Made by a program: the position numbers and the translations under genes
Shown: positions 57,296-64,000 of the stretch, piece after piece
How positions within the stretch are numbered: the stretch's first letter is position 1
Layout: the number at the start of each line of letters is the position of its first letter
Notes under the pieces: generated by a model
Databases searched by the model: none
What the model was told of the DNA's origin: nothing
Seen by the model: the letters and a program-made list of their open reading frames with translations, nothing else
Origin: Picosynechococcus sp. PCC 7117
GTDB taxonomy: Bacteria > Cyanobacteriota > Cyanobacteriia > Cyanobacteriales > MRBY01
Assembly: GCF_001693275.1 (NCBI RefSeq)
Contig: NZ_CP016482.1
Span: 62,001 to 126,000, forward strand
Direction of reading: 5' to 3'
DNA: 64,000 nucleotides

Positions 57296-60095
57296 TTAAA
57301 AAGACGACCAAGCCCGTTGAAAGGCTTCGTAAGGCAAAGTTTTTGACCAGTCCCAGAGCAATTTATAACAGTAGCGTCGATTGGGAGAATTGGGGTTTAC
57401 TGTCTGATAAATGTGTTTCACCTGGGGCAAAATGAGGGGTAATTGTTCCGTCTCAATTAATTGACCGAGGGTGTCAACGGCCAACTTGAGGGTACTTTTG
57501 CGGCGGGCCTGACGAAGGGTTGTGAGCAGATTGGGAATCAGATCCGGGTGGTCAGGCAGATAACCACTGAGACGGGCAACTAGCCTGGTGCGCTGATCGA
57601 GATTAGTTTCTAGGCTTAATTTTTTTAAAAGACTTTGGCTAGCTAGAGTCTGCTCACGGGGCGATTTTGGCTGGGGCGATCTCTCCGAGATCCGCTTTGC
57701 GGTGCGCCGTCGGGCGGGCAGAGTTTGACTAACAGTATCTGTTTGCACCAAGGGATGATCCGGACAAATTTCCTGGAGGGTGGCGATCGCCTGGGGATGA
57801 TGGGGCTGGAGTTTACCGAGACGCAGGGCGGCTTTACGGCGGATGGTTGCTTTTTGATCCGCTGCCAGCAGGCGGGTAAGACTGGCAATGACTAGGGCAT
57901 TATCGGGAACGATGGCCCCTAAACTACGGCAGAGATTAAGTTGAAAATTCGGATCTGCGGTTTCCGTCAGCAGATCTTCGAGGTTGGCGATCGCCGTTGG
58001 ATTGCCGAAATCATGGTTTTTGCCGAGGCTATGGGCTGCTAACCAACGGTCAAAGGCATCAGGATGGGTCGCTAAAAATTGCTCGAGGGTAACCACCACC
58101 CGCTGGCGATCGCTTCTGGAGAGCGCAATGCCTGCCTCTTCAACTAGGGGCGATGGTAACTTGGGTTGCCTCTGGGCGGTGACAAAACGCCATTGCACCA
58201 GTTGATCGATCACTGCTTGCCCTTGGGAAAATTCCGGAAACTCGGCTAAAGCTTTGCCAACAAAACAGGTGGCGCGTACTTCGTAGAAACCACCACAATG
58301 GTCTTGCCAGTGCAAAAGCGCTTGCAGAAAATTTTCTTTTTCGCCAGCGGCAATTTCTTCGCGCCCCAGCCACAGTAAAATCGTTTCCTGCCAACCCAAC
58401 GAAAATATCGGATATTCGCCGCCTTCGTCAATAAAAATCTCCCAGTGGGCGATCGCCGTTGCCGCAAAGTATTCTTGAAACGTTAAATGATGGAAAGCGT
58501 AGACATTTTCCCCCGTTGTTGCAGAGCGACTGACCCGCTTTAACCACCCCAACTGGAGCGCGAGGGTAAAAAAATCAGGATCAACGGCATCGAAAAACGG
58601 TTGAATTTCAGCCTGACGAAACCGAGCTTTTGCGGGATTTTTTTGAAGCACCTTGAGAGCGCACTGCCCTAAAATCTGATTGAGTTGCTGGCGTTGGGTC
58701 TGGGTTGTGGGAAAAGTATCTTGTTTCCAGTCATAGAAAGCCTCCACAAACTGGCGATACAAAATGGCTTTTGTCCCCGGCAATTTGCCTTGGGTGAGCT
58801 GCCAGGTGCGACACAGTAAGGTCAAATACAGCGGCTGGCGCGCAACCCCACGGATGCGACTATGGATACTGCGGTTTAGTTCACCATAGAGGCGATCGCC
58901 GAGTTGAGGTTGTCCTTGAAACCATTTTTGGATAAAGCATTGCACTTGTTGGCGCTGGGCATCATCACTAAAGCCCTGGCAACGGTGGATCACAAAATCA
59001 GTAAGGGCATTTTTCCCTGTGTCCCACACCGCACTGCGACAACTTAAAACGACGGAAGCATTGCCTAACCAGCCCTGGAGTTCCCGGTCGAGTTTTAATG
59101 ACGCTTGGCTGAGATTGTCCCCCATTTCATCAAGGGCATCTAAAAATAACCAGACCCGTTTGTTTTGAATCAGTTCAGCAAATTCAGTCTGGATTTTTGG
59201 CGCGATGGTAAATTGCTTAAAAAGCTGCTTTAGCCAAACTTCAAGCAAATAATTTTCTAGCGATCGCCCCCCCCACATCGGCCAGGGGGATCCAAACGGG
59301 TAGATCTTCGGTTGCCGACAAAGCCAGAGCCAACTGTTGCAAAAAAGTCGTTTTTCCGGCCCCTGGCTCCCCAATGATCGCCAGTCGATTATGGGAGAGA
59401 TGGCGATATTGCGCCAAAAAATCCTGGGGATCATCGCTGGGAGAATCTTCCTCTGCATGGGTGGCAGTTACTCCCAAGGGCACGTACAAATCCGCTAATT
59501 CAAAGGCCATGCCATCCCCCGCCGTTAGGGGATTACTGGTTAAGTGGGTATCCAGCGCTTGCCGACACAGGCTTTGCCAGTCCGGGTGAGTTGCGCCGTG
59601 ATTTGTTTGGGAATTCTCCTGAAAATTATTTTGCTTCTTCTCGGATATCCCCAAGCGACGCGCGGCCCAAGTGTGATTAAACTGTTGTATATTTTCTGCC
59701 CGTGCCCAGCGATCGCCCCAGAAATTTAAGGAAAAATGCCAAGTATCAGACCCCCGGATCGTCGTGCGATGATCCTCTAAAATCCCCAAAAAACTTTCTA
59801 AATCCTTGAGGGCCGTTTTCAATTGGGGTACGGTTAAAGGCGTAGTAGTGAGTGCCGTTAAAGTTTGCAAATAGCGCAATTTTGTCTGCACCACCAGTCG
59901 TCTGGGCGATTGCCAATGGACTTTTATCGTCGCCCGTAGTCGGTCTAGTTGGCGTTCATCTGCATCGAGGGCATCATTCGCGAAATCAAGCAAGCCAAAC
60001 AGTAGCGTTTGCGATCGCCCCTGGGGAATTTTTCCGTAACTTTGCTTTGGCATACCCTCTAGTGTCCCATAAGGATCACCAACCAAAACAACCAC
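57296..60095 (-). pseudogene. NACHT-HEAT STAND ATPase split at a G8 tract
   Basis: The N-terminal frame (60095 or ATG 60053 to 59241) has an unrecognised ~150-residue head, then Walker A LAIIGEPGAGKTTFLQQLAL and VWIPLADVGG. There it leaves frame at eight G (sense strand; 59266-59273). Seven G would continue as VGGRSLENYLLEVWLKQLF into the second frame (ending 57296), which has Walker B KRVWLFLDALDEMG, sensor CRSAVWDTG, the NACHT C-terminal helices and HEAT-like repeats. The restored protein is ~930 residues. STAND NTPases of this type often act in defence or signalling. One 36-bp repeat is embedded near the C-terminus. Confidence 0.83.
57675..57710. repeat. 36-bp structured dispersed repeat, copy B
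   Basis: Identical to 37191-37226. Here it lies in the linker before the HEAT-like repeats and is read in a different frame, giving RRTAKRISERSP. Composed of two small hairpins in a possible outer stem. Confidence 0.75.
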
Positions 60096-60352
60096 AACCC
60101 ATTGGCGATCGCCTTAACCCTTCAAATCCTAAGACTCGACTTTGACGCCGCGCCAAAACGCCACGTAGCCTTTAATATTCGCCGCTTTCTCCTTGGGTTC
60201 TGGGTAATACCAAGCCGCATCCTTATTTTCTTCTCCGGCTACGGACAGGGTGTAATAGCTAGCCTGACCCTTCCAAGAACAAGTGGTGTGGGTGTTACTC
60301 GGCTTAAAATACTCTGTTTTAATGGTATCGGGGGGAAAATAATAGGGTAGTA

Positions 60353-60844
60353 CTAAAGGGGTAATGAGGAATTGTAGTGATGGATGAAATTCCACAATAG
60401 TCCAATGTGATTAAATACACACTTGGAGAAGGCTAGACTGCGTCTCACAAACCGTGACATCCTTTGCCTCACAGTACAATTAAAGCGCTCAATATAACTG
60501 GTTTTACCACTCTGTTTGCTAACCACCCGATGACGCTTTGAAGGGAATACGCCACGGTAGGCTTCCCACTCATCCGTGTAGAAGACTCCACATTGCCGAT
60601 ATACCCCAGGCAATGACGCCCACAGTGCTTTTGCACTCTCTCGACCACGGCAACCAACGTGCAGACCAATAATTTCCCGGGTTTGAACGTCAAGGGCCAG
60701 CCAGACCCACTGTTTATTGCCTTTGTGGTCAACAAAAGACCAGAGTTCGTCACACTGCACCTTTAAAGACCCCTTTTTTTGGGGACAACTTTGGCCCTTC
60801 TTGGTACTTGTGCTGCTTTCATATTGACGTAATTTTGCAGCCAT
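60353..60844 (-). CDS. insB: IS1 InsB catalytic part, copy 1
   Basis: A 163-codon frame carrying the catalytic residues: CDELWSFVDHKG, FYTDEWEAYRG and YIERFNCTVRQR (D, D, E). It is normally produced as a fusion with InsA by -1 frameshifting on the A7 run near 60773-60781 (minus-strand sense AAAAAAAGGGG). Confidence 0.85.
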   Translation of the reverse strand: MAAKLRQYESSTSTKKGQSCPQKKGSLKVQCDELWSFVDHKGNKQWVWLALDVQTREIIGLHVGCRGRESAKALWASLPGVYRQCGVFYTDEWEAYRGVFPSKRHRVVSKQSGKTSYIERFNCTVRQRMSRFVRRSLAFSKCVFNHIGLLWNFIHHYNSSLPL

Positions 60845-61062
60845 TGTTCAGAAACTTGAACAGCTCTGGCGATGCCGGCCATCGAAATACGTTCGAAAAG
60901 CAGACGGTCAATCAGAGCGCGGGTTTCAGCATCAATGAGTTTATTGGTGGGATGTTCCACGAATTGACGACCGCATTGCTTGCAGAGAAAGCGCTGTTTA
61001 CCGTTGTGGATGTGCCCATTTTTGACTGTATGTTGGGATTGACAGCTGGGACATTGAGGCAT
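60763..61062 (-). CDS. insA: IS1 InsA DNA-binding protein, copy 1
   Basis: A 99-residue protein with a zinc-finger-like N-terminus (MPQCPSCQSQHTVKNG, FLCKQCGRQFVEHPT) and a helix-turn-helix (ISMAGIARAVQVSEQWLQNY). It binds the element ends and supplies the N-terminus of the transposase fusion. Confidence 0.87.
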   Translation of the reverse strand: MPQCPSCQSQHTVKNGHIHNGKQRFLCKQCGRQFVEHPTNKLIDAETRALIDRLLFERISMAGIARAVQVSEQWLQNYVNMKAAQVPRRAKVVPKKRGL

Positions 61063-61533
61063 GGGTCGGAGTCAATGACTTCCGTTCTACCTTAACAAAA
61101 CCGTCATTACCCTTTTAGTACCACCAATAATAGTTGCCTTCTACCACCTCGCAGCGATCGCTTTCTGCCACCACTGCACCATTCCAAATTGCCTGAGCCA
61201 TCGATATAATCTCCTAATTTTTGCCGTAAAATTATTACGTTTAGAGTTTAACGCACCTGCCTATCTGCTGTGGCGAAAACCGGAGTCAATTCAGTCTTAC
61301 AAGCTGCTTTGAATTGTGGGCCTGATCTCCAAGCTTTAATCAGGATTAATTCTGTCAGAAATTATTCTAAGGATAGTCAGCTTAGTGATGAATTCAAAAA
61401 ATTAAATGAACAGTCACAATATTGTTGGAATTTATAAAATTAAACACTATATTTTAGGTTAATACAGTGCAAAGAACCCACGCAATAAAATAGATGAACT
61501 GCTATTATTTGCCTCTGGATTCTGCCTTAAGCG

Positions 61534-61573
61534 CAAAAAAAAATTCGCCCCAATTGCCTAGATCGGGACGAAT
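61534..61573 (-). terminator. Rho-independent terminator, minus strand
   Basis: On the minus strand ATTCGTCCC pairs with GGGGCGAAT (9 bp, one G.U), followed by eight T. The G.U reads as a C-A mismatch on the plus strand, which fixes the direction. It ends a transcript whose only recognisable frame is the 24-codon ORF at 61595-61669. Confidence 0.7.
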
Positions 61574-61594
61574 ATAGCTTGATGGAGGAAACTT

Positions 61595-61669
61595 TTAAAA
61601 AACTATGGACGACACCCGGTTGTCATGGGTCAGGTAACTGTGGCGAGCATCGGGGGCGTAGTTGGGCAT
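61595..61669 (-). CDS. 24-codon ORF before a terminator; gene tail or small protein
   Basis: Encodes a 24-residue peptide beginning MPNYAPDARHSYL. No ribosome-binding site is visible before the ATG, and the codons look coding-like, so it is more likely the 3' remnant of a lost gene than a functional small protein. It lies 22 bp before the terminator stem. Confidence 0.25.
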   Translation of the reverse strand: MPNYAPDARHSYLTHDNRVSSIVF

Positions 61670-62103
61670 TCAGTCAAGGGTCGCAATAACCAAAAAATCA
61701 GAATGCTTGTATTGGTACATAGTTTCTTTTTGTAATGCTGTAATTGACTGAGACGTTAGAGGACAAGGGAATTTTGAGGGAAAAGGCAAAACCCCATAGA
61801 ACTTTGCCTTTAGGGTTGGTGATATAAATTTGACAATAGTATTTAAGCTATGGACTTGAAATTTAGTATAGCTATTATTCAATGAAATGTAAACAGGTTC
61901 AGCCTTAGTATTCCGAGGAAAAATATAAGCAAAACTTATGATAGTGCTGTTTTTTAGGGTGGCGATCACCTTCAAAGTAGCGACAGTGATGCTGAAATGC
62001 CCCAAGCTACCGGAGATTGAGGGGAGTTTTGGTTTAAATTTCTAGAAAAAATTTTTTAATGTTTGGAATGAAGAGGTCTTTTTAGATCAAAGAAAAGAGT
62101 CAA

Positions 62104-62736
62104 TTATTCAAGAGTTGTATGGATAAGAGAAAAACTTCTACACGTAAAACCCTCCCCAGGAATAGCCTCAATGGACAAACGGCGAGAATCAACTGAATAA
62201 AGCATCGTTGGGTTTTGCAATTCAGCGAGAATTCCATCCATTGCACTGGGAGATTGCGCTTCAACAATTGCCCTTTCTTCTGCATTTAAAAACGCAATGG
62301 TTTCTGATGTTTCATTTATACTTTCTGAACAACGCAGCAGAACTGCCTCAGCGGGAATTTCTATGGCATCTAAGATTCGATTGTAAGCTCTACCATCATC
62401 AAAATTAGAGATTGAATCAAAGAATAAAAAATATTGCTGCTCAAATTGAAAAATATTGACACCCAAGGAACTTGGCGCGAACACGTCATTACTCGGAATA
62501 TCCAACAACCATCCCCCTTGATTGCTCCCTTGCTGAGGCAGACCGATGAAAATACCAGGGCGATTAATGGGCATTCCCCTCGTATTTGGGTCTTGGTAAT
62601 AAACCAAACCCTGGAAATCCTCGGCTTGTAATAAGGGAGTAGCACTAATTTGGGAACTTGCCCCAGGAATAACGGCTATAGAACCTAAAATTACAAACGC
62701 GATCACCGCACTATTTTTAATTAAAGTTTTGAACAT
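62104..62736 (-). CDS. Secreted protein of unknown function
   Basis: A 210-residue protein with a signal peptide (MFKTLIKNSAVIAFVILGSI, cleaved after ~GASSQ). The mature part is acidic, with two cysteines (LLRCSES; GFTCRSF) that may pair, and a repeated aromatic-rich centre (FQFEQQYFLFFDSISNFDDG). I do not recognise the family. It lies between two IS1 copies and has no partner gene. Confidence 0.55.
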   Translation of the reverse strand: MFKTLIKNSAVIAFVILGSIAVIPGASSQISATPLLQAEDFQGLVYYQDPNTRGMPINRPGIFIGLPQQGSNQGGWLLDIPSNDVFAPSSLGVNIFQFEQQYFLFFDSISNFDDGRAYNRILDAIEIPAEAVLLRCSESINETSETIAFLNAEERAIVEAQSPSAMDGILAELQNPTMLYSVDSRRLSIEAIPGEGFTCRSFSLIHTTLE

Positions 62737-62806
62737 GGGCCATAGAAGTAAATATTAAGGTGACAGACCTAGACTAAATTGTGAGTCTAATCTTTCTATG
62801 GTAGTA

Positions 62807-63298
62807 CTAAAGGGGTAATGAGGAATTGTAGTGATGGATGAAATTCCACAATAGTCCAATGTGATTAAATACACACTTGGAGAAGGCTAGACTGCGTCTC
62901 ACAAACCGTGACATCCTTTGCCTCACAGTACAATTAAAGCGCTCAATATAACTGGTTTTACCACTCTGTTTGCTAACCACCCGATGACGCTTTGAAGGGA
63001 ATACGCCACGGTAGGCTTCCCACTCATCCGTGTAGAAGACTCCACATTGCCGATATACCCCAGGCAATGACGCCCACAGTGCTTTTGCACTCTCTCGACC
63101 ACGGCAACCAACGTGCAGACCAATAATTTCCCGGGTTTGAACGTCAAGGGCCAGCCAGACCCACTGTTTATTGCCTTTGTGGTCAACAAAAGACCAGAGT
63201 TCGTCACACTGCACCTTTAAAGACCCCTTTTTTTGGGGACAACCTTGGCCCTTCTTGGTACTTGTGCTGCTTTCATATTGACGTAATTTTGCAGCCAT
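62807..63298 (-). CDS. insB: IS1 InsB catalytic part, copy 2
   Basis: Same protein as in copy 1 except Gly for Ser in TKKGQGCPQKKG. D, D and E residues are intact (CDELWSF, YTDEWEA, YIERFN). Produced with InsA by -1 frameshifting. Confidence 0.85.
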   Translation of the reverse strand: MAAKLRQYESSTSTKKGQGCPQKKGSLKVQCDELWSFVDHKGNKQWVWLALDVQTREIIGLHVGCRGRESAKALWASLPGVYRQCGVFYTDEWEAYRGVFPSKRHRVVSKQSGKTSYIERFNCTVRQRMSRFVRRSLAFSKCVFNHIGLLWNFIHHYNSSLPL

Positions 63299-63516
63299 TG
63301 TTCAGAAACTTGAACAGCTCTGGCGATGCCGGCCATCGAAATACGTTCGAAAAGCAGACGGTCAATCAGAGCGCGGGTTTCAGCATCAATGAGTTTATTG
63401 GTGGGATGTTCCACGAATTGACGACCGCATTGCTTGCAGAGAAAGCGCTGTTTACCGTTGTGGATGTGCCCATTTTTGACTGTATGTTGGGATTGACAGC
63501 TGGGACATTGAGGCAT
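63217..63516 (-). CDS. insA: IS1 InsA DNA-binding protein, copy 2
   Basis: Identical in sequence to the InsA of copy 1, with the zinc-finger-like CPSC and CKQC pairs and the helix-turn-helix. Confidence 0.87.
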   Translation of the reverse strand: MPQCPSCQSQHTVKNGHIHNGKQRFLCKQCGRQFVEHPTNKLIDAETRALIDRLLFERISMAGIARAVQVSEQWLQNYVNMKAAQVPRRAKVVPKKRGL

Positions 63517-63609
63517 GGGTCGGAGTCAATGACTTCCGTTCTACCTTAACAAAACCGTCATTACCCTTTTAGTACCACCCTTTCTATTAGTCGCTCTCTC
63601 TGGATTTAG

Positions 63610-63788
63610 TTAAGATATCCTGTGAGATATTTCTTTAATTCTAGCCAATTTTTTCCATTAAATTTCCCTAAAGAGCCGACATCAATGCGGTGGTGTAAAT
63701 AAGTCATGCAAGCAAATAATGATGTAAAGAATCGTTGACGCTTATCAGAAGAGATGTTTGTCTTAGCATGGGTTGTGACAGCATCAAA
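63610..63788 (-). pseudogene. 3' remnant of an unidentified gene
   Basis: A minus-strand frame of 59 codons between two stops, ending KKYLTGYLN. It has no start codon near its 5' end and begins with FDAVTTHAKTNISSDKRQRF. The composition looks coding-like, so it is probably the tail of a truncated gene. Family not recognised. It lies between IS1 copy 2 and the P-type ATPase. Confidence 0.35.
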
Positions 63789-63817
63789 TTAATTGTTTGT
63801 CCTGGTGGATCGCTGTG

Positions 63818-64000
63818 ATGGAACCAAGTCATATTTGGACATTTGCTCCGGAAGATGTTTATGCTGTTTTGGAATCCCGGCCTGGTGGTTTATCGGCCCA
63901 AGTAGCGCAGCGACGTTTAGAAAAATTTGGGCCAAATGCGCTACCGGAACCGCCACAACGGCCCCTATGGTTGCGTTTTTTAGATCAAGTCACTCACTTT
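63818..64000 (+). CDS. P-type cation-transporting ATPase, 3' end outside the window
   Basis: The first 61 residues are present: HIWTFAPEDVYAVLESRPGG, LSAQVAQRRLEKFGPNALPE, then PLWLRFLDQVTHF. This is the N-terminal cytoplasmic domain of P2-type (Ca2+- or Na+/K+-like) ATPases, just before the first membrane helix. GTG at 63815 is an alternative start. Ion and completeness cannot be judged. Confidence 0.8.
   Translation, partial: MEPSHIWTFAPEDVYAVLESRPGGLSAQVAQRRLEKFGPNALPEPPQRPLWLRFLDQVTHF

Larger units (their letters stand above)
60346..61125 (-). mobile_element. IS1-family insertion sequence, copy 1 (780 bp)
   Basis: Ends read GGTAGTACTAAAGGGGTAAT and, from the other side, GGTGGTACTAAAAGGGTAAT. 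It is flanked by an exact 8-bp duplication, AATAATAG (60338-60345 and 61126-61133). It carries overlapping insA and insB frames. Inserted in a DUF427 gene. Confidence 0.92.
60129..61201 (-). pseudogene. DUF427 gene interrupted by IS1
   Basis: The 5' part (61201 down to ~61126) encodes MAQAIWNGAVVAESDRCEVV and the adjoining residues. The rest (to 60129) encodes PPDTIKTEYFKPSNTHTTCS, WKGQASYYTLSVAGEENKDA and AAWYYPEPKEKA, the DUF427 core. Removing the 780-bp IS1 and one copy of the 8-bp duplication rejoins an intact ~95-residue single-domain protein. The gene is inactive as found. A different DUF427 protein remains intact at 41.3 kb. Confidence 0.9.
61202..62103. other. Long intergenic stretch with gene-tail and terminator remnants
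   Basis: About 900 bp. It contains a 24-codon minus-strand frame (61669-61595) followed by a strong terminator (61534-61573). A 111-codon minus-strand frame (62005-61670) has no ribosome-binding site or family resemblance and is not called. The rest is AT-rich without features. Confidence 0.4.
62800..63579 (-). mobile_element. IS1-family insertion sequence, copy 2 (780 bp)
   Basis: Same ends and length as copy 1. Flanked by an exact 8-bp duplication CTTTCTAT (62792-62799 and 63580-63587). I find one difference in the transposase region: AACTTT at copy 1 (about 60788) reads AACCTT here (about 63242). The different duplications show independent insertions. Confidence 0.92.

Noticed and set aside
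61670-62005. Minus-strand 111-codon ORF
   Set aside because: AT-rich, no ribosome-binding site, no recognisable domain; likely chance.

Overview
The window looks like an accessory-rich region of a cyanobacterium, probably a Picosynechococcus-type strain (relatives of Synechococcus sp. PCC 7002). The HIP1 octamer GCGATCGC recurs throughout, in and between genes. Gene content agrees: TonB-dependent receptors with an N-terminal AMIN domain, a second (N-type) ATPase operon, a Mg-type HemB, and cyanobacterial DUF families. The species is inferred. A winged-helix Rep-like gene and a parA-parB pair with palindromes mean a large plasmid cannot be excluded.

Layout. 0-9 kb: AraC regulator with an NmrA-type oxidoreductase, a cation-chloride cotransporter, a DUF4126 membrane protein, a miniature IS1-like element split by an IS5 copy, and a secreted DUF4360 protein. 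9-15 kb: a zinc-limitation island of hemB, folE, two metallophosphoesterase-fold proteins (one stripped of metal ligands), a CobW-like P-loop protein and a flavoprotein, with Zur-like palindromes. 15-24.4 kb: Rep-like gene, gamma-glutamyltransferase, a sucrase/ferredoxin-like protein, then ExbB/ExbD, a TonB-dependent receptor and a ferric-siderophore-binding lipoprotein.

24.5-29.4 kb, all on the minus strand: a Ro60/TROVE protein preceded by three tandem tRNA-like genes, then a phnD-phnE-phnC type transporter. Each tRNA-like gene carries the same small insert in its anticodon arm. Removing 53 nt from one leaves a textbook tRNA-Asn(GUU). This is the most unusual part of the window.

29.7-36.5 kb: complete N-ATPase operon atpDCQRBEFAG. 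36.5-49.5 kb: a MASE1-CHASE-GGDEF protein, a DUF427-egtB-egtD operon (ergothioneine-type), a lipoprotein, a two-component system, a cysteine-dioxygenase-like cupin, a repetitive Cys-rich lipoprotein with two membrane proteins, and a D-lactate dehydrogenase. 49-52 kb: HNH protein, parA-parB, deaminase, and a 2H phosphoesterase. 52-57 kb: a second siderophore uptake locus whose receptor gene is frameshifted, with its AraC regulator. 57-64 kb: a NACHT-HEAT gene broken at a G8 tract, a DUF427 gene split by an IS1 copy, a secreted protein, a second nearly identical IS1, a gene remnant, and the start of a P-type ATPase.

Two unrelated genes (GGDEF and NACHT) contain the same 36-bp palindromic repeat, read in different frames.
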